Below, one piece after another: positions 1 to 5,139 of a DNA stretch of 5,139 nt. The DNA is from Armatimonadota bacterium (GTDB lineage Bacteria > Cloacimonadota > Cloacimonadia > Cloacimonadales > TCS61). The stretch lies in the NCBI GenBank assembly GCA_030612605.1, contig JAUWNO010000191.1:1-5139 (forward strand), in the 5' to 3' direction. The notes beneath the pieces are model-generated. The model saw nothing but the letters and a program-made list of their open reading frames with translations, made no database searches and had not been told where the DNA came from. The number at the start of each line of letters is the position of its first letter. Position 1 is the stretch's first letter. Position numbers and translations under genes: made by a program.

Positions 1-662
1 GTAGGAAGAATTGAATTTTCAATGGTTTCCGTATCCGAATCTCCGGTAAAGGCATAAGCACGATACGAAACTGTTGTGAAAAGCGAGGTCTGGTCTATAA
101 AACCGGAAGTATTAGGACTGAGATTTTTGTATTTTTTATCCCAACTTCCTTCGCCAATTTTTTTATCTATTATAAAACCATCTTCTCCAATAGAATTGTC
201 TTCCCAGGATATTAGCAGTTCATTTTGAGAAGTTTGCAAAATTTCCAGGTTTGCAGGATTCGTAATTTCAGAAAAATAGGCAACCGTATTGGAATATTGA
301 GAGATTTCACCTGTTTCCAAATTTTCTGCATTCAGTTTGTATGCATAGACCAAGCTGTCATTTGTAGGAATATCATCGATATATGAAAGAAATTCTTCTG
401 AAAGTTCTATATAACTTGGAGACCAACCTTCTTCACCAACTTTTTTGGCTAGATGAAACAGAATTGAATCATTCGATGCATTTTTGAAATCCCAGCTTAA
501 TCTTACCCGTCCATTTTCAACCTTTGAAATTGTAAGATTATATGGAGTGTTTGTTGCTTCGGGAGAAGTTAGTTCTCCTCCGCAACTCAATAAGGTTATA
601 ATTAATATCGGAATACTGAAAAAGAAAAACAGGAATCTGAGTGATTTATACAGTTTTTTCAT
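1..662 (-). CDS. FN3-domain outer-surface lipoprotein, C-terminus beyond window
   Basis: This reading frame starts at ATG 662-660 and stays open to base 1, giving 220 residues with the C-terminus missing. The N-terminus is a lipoprotein signal: a short basic start (MKKLYKSLR), a Phe/Ile-rich hydrophobic core, and the lipobox LLSC with the acylated Cys at residue 27, followed by GGE. Two fibronectin type III-like domains follow, at about residues 40-128 and 134 to the edge. Each has the B-strand Trp (LSW, W57; ISW, W153) and the late Tyr strand (VYAYKLNA 104-112 region; SYRAYAF 199-205). The start is fixed by a GAGGA Shine-Dalgarno sequence seven bases upstream and by the lipoprotein signal beginning there. 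It lies 3 nt after the secretin stop, so it is probably the last visible gene of the operon. FN3 domains generally mediate protein or carbohydrate contacts. The specific role is unknown; a secretin-associated lipoprotein or an exported cargo are both possible inferences. Confidence 0.85.
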   Translation of the reverse strand, partial: MKKLYKSLRFLFFFFSIPILIITLLSCGGELTSPEATNTPYNLTISKVENGRVRLSWDFKNASNDSILFHLAKKVGEEGWSPSYIELSEEFLSYIDDIPTNDSLVYAYKLNAENLETGEISQYSNTVAYFSEITNPANLEILQTSQNELLISWEDNSIGEDGFIIDKKIGEGSWDKKYKNLSPNTSGFIDQTSLFTTVSYRAYAFTGDSDTETIENSILP

Positions 663-665
663 TTC

Positions 666-1850
666 CTATTCCTCTTCGATATTTTCTTCATAGGTTTTAA
701 ACATTTTCTCTACCTGTGAGTTGGAATCCCTGATATCTTTGATAATCTCTTTTCCGGGGATTTTTTCAAATTTCCGCTGTTCTACGGGCTTAACGATTTC
801 TGCTTTTAAGATTATTATCATTTCCCGAACATTCTTTTCGAATTTATTGTATCCTGTCAGATAACGAATCCCGAAAAACCACCAGGGAAGATCCTTTAAT
901 ATTGGGATACCGGTTCTCCCTTTTACCTCATCGATAGTATAAATTCCTCCGATAACTGTTTCTTCACCGTCATATAAAATAACTTCTGTATTGGATGAAC
1001 TTTTATTAATAACTGTGCTGATCGCACCGGGTGTGGCTGAACTTTTTTCCACACTTGAAACAAGATAAATAACTTCTTTTTCGTCATCTTGCAAAATAAC
1101 CGGAGTAACATCCAGAATTATACCTGTAGAAAAGAATTCATCTGTTATATTTCCTGCATCATCTACGGTTTTAACAGAAAAGTCTTCACCAACCTGGATG
1201 TAACCATTCTTGCCGGATAAAACCGTAATGGTCGGTTTTGCAATGATTGTTCCCATTTGATTTGCTTCGATAATTTTAAATAGAGCGTTCACGTCTATAC
1301 TGACTGCACCGGCTTCATAAGTAGTTGTGATGGCAGATCTGAAAAGGTCGCCTGAAACCTGGGATGCACCCTGGAAACCAAAAGAAGCTTGTACTTCTCC
1401 ATTATACAAAGTTGACCAATCGATTCCGATACTGTTTAAAAGTGATTTATCCGCTTTAAAAAAGATAGAACTGATTTTTATCTGTTTTGTATCTGGAGTT
1501 ACTTTTATTTCATCTATTTCTATTTCTTCTTCCTCTACGAAAGTTTTTATCAGAAAAACACCGGGAAGCTCTTCAATAATAAGCTCATTTACGTTCACAA
1601 TCAAATTTAAAGCATCCAACCAGTAAAGCTGATTTACAGGAATTCCGATAGAACCGGTATGATCAGATAGATTTATTACTTTTTTCCCTGCATACTGTTC
1701 AGACATAATGCCCAAAATATTAATTGCTTCCAAAAAGGAAGTCTCTCGAGGAATTGTAATTAACTCTCTAGATGTGTAACTATCTTGATAACTACTTTGT
1801 GAAAATAATAAAATAGGAAAGAATATTAATACAATTAACAATTTTTTCAT
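666..1850 (-). CDS. Short PilQ/GspD-family secretin (outer-membrane pore)
   Basis: This 394-residue protein is predicted to form the multimeric outer-membrane channel of a type IV pilus or type II secretion machine. Residues 1-18 are a signal peptide (hydrophobic core ending LLFSQ). Residues about 29-105 resemble an N0/STN module. Residues 121-146 match the strand that precedes secretin domains (ISSIFF...GIDWS). Residues 195-355 are the secretin domain, with AKPTITVLSGKNGYIQVGE (204-222), GIILDVTPVI (243-252), the gate-region GG in ETVIGGIY (297-304), GIPILKDLPWW (314-324) and the closing strand EMIIILKAEIV (343-353). A charged 40-residue tail follows, in the place where pilotin-binding S-domains occur in some secretins. 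PilQ and GspD usually have 600-700 residues and several N-domains, so this is a reduced form. It starts 2 nt after the PilO/PilP-like gene with a good ribosome-binding site. The family is clear; PilQ versus GspD is not settled. Confidence 0.92.
   Translation of the reverse strand: MKKLLIVLIFFPILLFSQSSYQDSYTSRELITIPRETSFLEAINILGIMSEQYAGKKVINLSDHTGSIGIPVNQLYWLDALNLIVNVNELIIEELPGVFLIKTFVEEEEIEIDEIKVTPDTKQIKISSIFFKADKSLLNSIGIDWSTLYNGEVQASFGFQGASQVSGDLFRSAITTTYEAGAVSIDVNALFKIIEANQMGTIIAKPTITVLSGKNGYIQVGEDFSVKTVDDAGNITDEFFSTGIILDVTPVILQDDEKEVIYLVSSVEKSSATPGAISTVINKSSSNTEVILYDGEETVIGGIYTIDEVKGRTGIPILKDLPWWFFGIRYLTGYNKFEKNVREMIIILKAEIVKPVEQRKFEKIPGKEIIKDIRDSNSQVEKMFKTYEENIEEE
670..674 (-). promoter_or_regulatory. 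Shine-Dalgarno site of the FN3 lipoprotein gene
   Basis: On the minus strand the bases read GAGGA, then seven bases, then ATG at 662. The site lies inside the last Glu codons and just ahead of the TAG stop of the secretin gene. Ribosomes finishing the secretin would be next to the new start, which suggests translational coupling. A second AGGA one base before the ATG is too close to act. Confidence 0.6.
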
Positions 1851-1852
1851 CT

Positions 1853-2719
1853 TTATTCCTTTTCAATATAAAGTTTCTTATTCTGGAAAATGCCAATTTT
1901 ATTGATTTTAAAATTCGCATATTGCTTATTCCAATTGATAGAACTCAAATAACCATAAGCTACTTTATCTCCAATATAAAGAATGTGAACAATCCCATTG
2001 TTATCTCTGATAAAAATTTTTTCAGGATTCAGGCCAATCAGAACAGCATTATCAAGGTTAATAAATTTTAATTCATCTTCAGATTTTTTGGGACCATGAA
2101 TCCTGGAATAAAACGGATTATATTTTATTTTCGGGAATTCCATTATTTTAAGATCTGATTCTTTATATTCTGTTCCTTGGTTATAAAAATGCGATTGTAT
2201 TGTTAAATCAAAATCTATCGTATCCGTGTATCCTTCTGCTTCTTGAGATATTATCAGGGATTCGATTGTGTAAAGCGGATTCTGTTTTTCTAATTGCGTT
2301 GTTAACTTAAAGAGGGAATTTATATGAGCAATTCCGGATAGTTCATATCTGTTATATTGAATTTCATCGATTTTTCCGGAACCTCTAAGTTGAAAATCAA
2401 ATGTAATTTCAGGACAGAATTTATCGCAAAGCAGAACTAAATACTCAAATGTATGTGTAGGATTGTCATCGAGAAGTATGAATTTATTGTTTTCCCTGGC
2501 TTCTTTCTTCATTTTGTCAAGAGCTGCAACAATTGATTTTTCGTCCTTCATATCAGGATTGTCTCTTTGCAGGTCTTCCAGCATTTTCACAGTGCTGTTA
2601 AAAGATTTTTGTTTTGCTGACAGCTTTTGTGCATCTTTCCTGTTTGAAAAATAACCCCCTAAAATCACAATGAGTAATAGGATGCCTAAAATCAGAGTAT
2701 TTCTAAGTTTGTGGGACAT
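1853..2719 (-). CDS. PilO-PilP-like fusion, inner-membrane alignment protein
   Basis: This 288-residue protein has a short cytoplasmic N-terminus and one membrane span at about residues 7-23. A charged, probably coiled-coil stretch (about 25-80) follows. Residues about 88-180 have the alternating helix/strand order of the PilO/GspM ferredoxin-like fold (TFEYLVLLCDKF; YELSGIAHINSLFKLTTQL; IDFDLTIQSHFY). Residues about 198-288 look like a PilP/GspC homology-region beta domain: an NPF motif at 201-203, then LIGLNPEKIFIRDNNG (227-242), the IGDKVAYG turn (249-256) and a strand pair ending in LYIEKE. PilO normally pairs with PilN in the periplasm, and PilP links that pair to the secretin N0 domain. 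Here one chain could do both. The gene overlaps the upstream PilM/PilN-like gene by 17 nt and is followed after 2 nt by the secretin, which supports this reading. Sequence similarity is low, so the domain calls rest on order, size and context. A GspM/GspC fusion is the equivalent type II name. Confidence 0.75.
   Translation of the reverse strand: MSHKLRNTLILGILLLIVILGGYFSNRKDAQKLSAKQKSFNSTVKMLEDLQRDNPDMKDEKSIVAALDKMKKEARENNKFILLDDNPTHTFEYLVLLCDKFCPEITFDFQLRGSGKIDEIQYNRYELSGIAHINSLFKLTTQLEKQNPLYTIESLIISQEAEGYTDTIDFDLTIQSHFYNQGTEYKESDLKIMEFPKIKYNPFYSRIHGPKKSEDELKFINLDNAVLIGLNPEKIFIRDNNGIVHILYIGDKVAYGYLSSINWNKQYANFKINKIGIFQNKKLYIEKE
1857..1861 (-). promoter_or_regulatory. Shine-Dalgarno site of the secretin gene
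   Basis: On the minus strand the bases read AAGGA, a six-base spacer, then ATG at 1850. The site overlaps the last codons of the upstream PilO/PilP-like gene. It supports 1850 as the start, as does the signal peptide that begins there. Confidence 0.65.
2703..2719 (-). other. 17-nt overlap of two platform genes
   Basis: The PilM/PilN-TPR gene ends at TAG (2705-2703), while the PilO/PilP-like gene starts upstream of that at ATG 2719 in another frame. The sequence ahead of this ATG is only A/G-rich (AGAGAAAAAAGAAA) with no clear AGGAG. Reinitiation by ribosomes finishing the first gene may therefore matter here. Confidence 0.7.
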
Positions 2720-5139
2720 TTTCTTTTTTCTCTATATTACTAATTTTTTTCCGAGCAATTTGGGAAAGATGATTATGAGGAAATCTTCTAACTAATTGAG
2801 CCCAAAAAGAGATAGCTTTATCAAGTTCTTTTTCTTTATGATAGGAATTTCCCAGCATAATGAGTGCATCAGGTGTTTTAGTACCTTCATATTGGAGAGT
2901 TGATTTGAATATTTCAATAGCCTCTGATAATTTTCCCATCAAATATAAACATTCACCTTGAAGATATTTGGCAGTATAAACGAGTTTACTGTCCGAATTT
3001 TGAGCAATGAATTCTTTATATTTTTTTTCAGCTTCCCGGAAATTACCGGAAAAATAAATTCGGTTAATACTGTTCAGTTCGCTGTCAATATCGATATTCA
3101 AAGCTTCAATTTTTTTCGCTGCGATTTCTGCCATCGGGTTAGATGGGTATTGTTTCATTAATTGATTCCAACAGGATTTTGCCTTCTGAAAATTTTCTTC
3201 TTTTTGATATGAATTTCCCAGCATTAAAAGAGCTGATGGAACTCGTGTACCACCTAATTTTACGGTTTTTTCAAATATCGCTTTTGCCTTTGAAGTCTCT
3301 CCTAAAAGATATAAACATTCTCCTTTAAGGTATGCGGCATTTTCAACGAGTTTAAGGTCTGCATATCGAGTGATGAATTCATCATATCTTTTTACAGCTT
3401 CATCGAGATTACCGGAGAAATAGATTTGATTGATACTGTTTAGTTCGCTGGAAGCATTTTTATTTAGAGTCTTGATTTTTTTCGCTGCAATTTCTGCCAT
3501 TGGATTGAAGGGGTATTCTTTCAGTAATTGATCCCAACAGGATTTTGCCTGTTGAAAATTCTCTTCCTTTTGATATAAATTTCCCAGCATTAAAAGAGCT
3601 GATGGAACTCGTGTTCCACCCAATTTTACGGTTTTTTCAAATATCTCTTTTGCCTGTGAGGTCTCTCCTAAAAGAAATAAACATTCTCCACGAAGGTAAT
3701 TGGCGGAATAGGCAAGATAATGTTTGGGGAATCTATCCACGAAATCTTTGTATTTCAGGTTTGCTGCTTCAAAATCACCGGAAAAATAAATTTTTGTTAT
3801 TTGCTGGTATAAATCTTTTATTTCCCTATTTGAAAGAGCAGTCTGATAAACCTTAGTTTCAACAACTTTTTCTTCTACTTGTTCCTGAACAACTTCTTCT
3901 GTCTCAACAGTTTCGATTTCTTTAGTCTGTTCCGGTTTAAGTTCTTTTACCACAACAGGTTCAACTTTTTCAGGTTTAACTTCTTGAACTACGATAGGTT
4001 CAATTTCTTCAACCTGTTTTTCTTCTTTTTCAATCTTTCCTGGTGTCGATGATTTTACTATGATCGAAGAATTATAGAAAGCTACATCATCCGGATTCGG
4101 ATAGGAATATTCGATTTCAAATTCCCAGGTTTGAATTCCCTGAATTTCCGTTTTGTAAACATTACCGAGTTTTCCATTTGGAAATAATTTAGAAAATTTG
4201 ACAATATTCTTACGTTTGGTCGTATATGCGGAAATCACAAATTTATCCTGAGAATTTGATAAATCTGTTACCCAACTGATTTTATTCTTTTTGAAGGAAT
4301 TTGATAAAGTCTGCAGGATGTAAAACCATTGATTTTTTGTGCCAATCAGTCCTTTCACTTTATCCAATTCTATCTGAATAGCATTGAGTTCGATTTTCAC
4401 ATCTTTGATAATTTTAACAATTCCTTCTTTCTCTTTTAATTCAATATCTTTAGCTAATTCTAAATTATTCAGTTTGACGTATTCTCTTTTAAGCCGCATA
4501 TTTCTGGTGGTGGCAGTAAAAGCAAAAAAGAAAATTGCACCAAATACAATTAAACCATGCCAAGCCAGTTTGAAATGCTTTTGCTCTTCAATAACTTTTT
4601 TGGGTAGAAGATTACAGGGGAAATACTTCTTCTTTTTATCTAATGTTTTCCAGGCTAATGAAATTGGAATGGCAAATTCAGCGATTTTTTCCGGTGTTAT
4701 ATCGAGTCTGTCTTCAGATTCCTGGTATATTTTTTCTAATTCTAATCGTTCAATTATAGTATCTGAATCGAATTTATCTCTAAAGAATTCAATATCTCCT
4801 TCATCAATATATCCGCCAGCCATAAGAATTCTAGTTGGGTTGGGAATATCCGATATATCCAATTCCAGGATCGTCTTGGAGTAAATCGATTCCAGAACGC
4901 TATCCATCATTGTATCTATAACCATAATCGGGAATCTTTTAACAAAATTATAGCTTTTTAAAATAATGCCGCATTTCTCATTACCCATGTAGATAATCAG
5001 TGTATAATCTTCCGGATCAAGTTCATAATTCTGGCGTAACAAATACATCAAAGCTATCTCATTTGTACTGATTAAGTCATAAAAATAATTTTTCTTGGAA
5101 AGGATAGGATTAATTTCTTTTATAGCGTTTAAAAGCGCG
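2703..5139 (-). CDS. PilM-PilN-like fusion with periplasmic TPR-like repeats, N-terminus beyond window
   Basis: The frame is open to the window edge, giving 811 residues counted from the first full codon at 5138, so the real start lies upstream. Residues about 1-170 resemble the last part of the actin-like PilM/GspL cytoplasmic domain, including the ILMAGGYID adenosine-side motif (GG at 108-109). NLLP at 176-179 is the hallmark of the PilN N-terminus that binds PilM. One membrane span lies at about 191-210. A charged coiled coil (about 214-264) and a PilN-like ferredoxin fold (about 268-347) follow in the periplasm. Residues 365-431 are a Pro/Glu/Val/Lys-rich linker. Residues about 440-801 hold three 122-residue TPR/YbgF-like modules. 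PilM plus PilN in one chain equals the layout of GspL. The protein should anchor the assembly platform and present a protein-binding scaffold to the periplasm. The gene overlaps the PilO/PilP-like gene by 17 nt. The domain calls for the middle and end are firmer than the PilM call. Confidence 0.82.
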   Translation of the reverse strand, partial: ALLNAIKEINPILSKKNYFYDLISTNEIALMYLLRQNYELDPEDYTLIIYMGNEKCGIILKSYNFVKRFPIMVIDTMMDSVLESIYSKTILELDISDIPNPTRILMAGGYIDEGDIEFFRDKFDSDTIIERLELEKIYQESEDRLDITPEKIAEFAIPISLAWKTLDKKKKYFPCNLLPKKVIEEQKHFKLAWHGLIVFGAIFFFAFTATTRNMRLKREYVKLNNLELAKDIELKEKEGIVKIIKDVKIELNAIQIELDKVKGLIGTKNQWFYILQTLSNSFKKNKISWVTDLSNSQDKFVISAYTTKRKNIVKFSKLFPNGKLGNVYKTEIQGIQTWEFEIEYSYPNPDDVAFYNSSIIVKSSTPGKIEKEEKQVEEIEPIVVQEVKPEKVEPVVVKELKPEQTKEIETVETEEVVQEQVEEKVVETKVYQTALSNREIKDLYQQITKIYFSGDFEAANLKYKDFVDRFPKHYLAYSANYLRGECLFLLGETSQAKEIFEKTVKLGGTRVPSALLMLGNLYQKEENFQQAKSCWDQLLKEYPFNPMAEIAAKKIKTLNKNASSELNSINQIYFSGNLDEAVKRYDEFITRYADLKLVENAAYLKGECLYLLGETSKAKAIFEKTVKLGGTRVPSALLMLGNSYQKEENFQKAKSCWNQLMKQYPSNPMAEIAAKKIEALNIDIDSELNSINRIYFSGNFREAEKKYKEFIAQNSDSKLVYTAKYLQGECLYLMGKLSEAIEIFKSTLQYEGTKTPDALIMLGNSYHKEKELDKAISFWAQLVRRFPHNHLSQIARKKISNIEKKENVPQT
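3171..3323 (-). repeat. Near-identical repeat core, copy in module 2
   Basis: This 153-bp stretch matches 3537-3689 without gaps. My hand count gives 11 mismatches, about 93% identity, and many of them are silent. The flanking 60 bp (3111-3170 versus 3477-3536) matches at about 85%. Confidence 0.9.
3537..3689 (-). repeat. Near-identical repeat core, copy in module 1
   Basis: This is the partner of 3171-3323 at an offset of exactly 366 bp. It encodes the segment from the GECL motif to SCWDQ of the first TPR module. Confidence 0.9.
3924..4001 (-). repeat. Two 13-residue tandem units in the periplasmic linker
   Basis: Two 39-bp in-frame units (3963-4001 and 3924-3962) encode EPIVVQEVKPEKV and EPVVVKELKPEQT. 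They sit within a longer Pro/Glu/Val/Lys-rich stretch (3846-4046) that separates the PilN-like domain from the TPR-like modules. Such stretches are extended and flexible, and they often span the periplasm. Confidence 0.75.

Larger units (their letters stand above)
2736..3821 (-). repeat. Three in-frame 366-bp TPR-coding repeats
   Basis: The repeats cover 3456-3821, 3090-3455 and 2736-3089 in coding order, the last slightly shorter. The IYFSG motif recurs at exactly 122-residue spacing, as do GECL(F/Y)L, (I/L)MLGN.Y and the A..A.KKI end. Each module has about three helix pairs of TPR type, and its last two thirds resemble the C-terminal TPR region of YbgF/CpoB. Modules 1 and 2 are nearly identical in their central part, while module 3 has diverged (for example SCW is replaced by SFW). 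Confidence 0.9.

Noticed and set aside
640..670. Possible terminator at the secretin/lipoprotein junction
   Set aside because: The T-run at 654-659 is just the Lys-Lys start of the lipoprotein read on the other strand. No GC-rich hairpin precedes it, and the genes are 3 nt apart.
484..693. A + strand open frame across the secretin/lipoprotein junction
   Set aside because: The opposite strand encodes a convincing lipoprotein signal and FN3 domain here, and the + frame has no support.
923..1111. A second minus-strand frame inside the secretin gene
   Set aside because: It is out of frame with the conserved secretin domain, and its composition is not protein-like.
1327..1626. A 99-codon + strand open frame
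   Set aside because: It is antisense to the secretin N-terminal half, which has clear family motifs in the minus frame.
2736..3821. CRISPR array or mobile-element origin for the direct repeats
   Set aside because: The 366-bp period is a multiple of three, the repeats stay in frame, and they encode TPR-type helices. There are no short palindromic repeats, spacers, terminal inverted repeats or transposase.
3143..3856. Two + strand open frames (3143-3328 and 3545-3856) encoding similar peptides
   Set aside because: They are the antisense of the near-identical TPR modules, so their likeness comes from the repeat. Neither has a ribosome-binding site or a recognisable domain.
4384..4884. A 166-codon open frame on the + strand
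   Set aside because: It lies wholly antisense to the PilM/PilN-like region, is Ser/Ile/Leu-rich as expected from the complement of AT-rich coding sequence, and shows no domain.

Overview
The window comes from an AT-rich Gram-negative bacterium. It carries a compact, fully co-directional operon on the minus strand, read from high to low coordinates. Gene order is [PilM/PilN-like + TPR fusion, 5' end outside the window] -> [PilO/PilP-like fusion] -> [short secretin] -> [FN3 lipoprotein, 3' end outside the window]. Essentially every base is coding: the junctions are a 17-nt overlap, a 2-nt gap and a 3-nt gap. No promoter, terminator, RNA gene, mobile element or CRISPR array is visible.

Together the first three genes encode the inner-membrane alignment platform and outer-membrane pore of a type IV filament machine (type IV pilus or type II secretion). 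The parts that classical systems encode as five genes (PilM, PilN, PilO, PilP, PilQ, or GspL, GspM, GspC, GspD) are packed into three reading frames. The first protein joins a cytoplasmic actin-like domain that looks degenerate, an NLLP motif, one membrane span and a PilN-like periplasmic domain. It then continues through a Pro/Glu/Val-rich linker into about 360 residues of periplasmic TPR-like repeats. The second joins a PilO-like domain to a PilP/GspC-HR-like beta domain. The third is an unusually short secretin of 394 residues. The fourth is a lipoprotein with FN3 domains, exported but of unknown role.

The most unusual parts are the long TPR extension on the PilMN protein and the domain fusions. 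The extension consists of three modules with an exact 122-residue period, and the first two are about 91-93% identical in DNA over their best 150-210 bp. It would place a protein-binding scaffold in the periplasm, tethered to the inner-membrane platform and facing the secretin.

Taxonomy is an inference only. The low G+C, the secretin signal peptide ending in FSQ, and the FN3 lipoprotein with a long hydrophobic leader suggest the FCB side of the bacteria (for example Cloacimonadota- or Marinimicrobia-like lineages). No marker gene here proves it.
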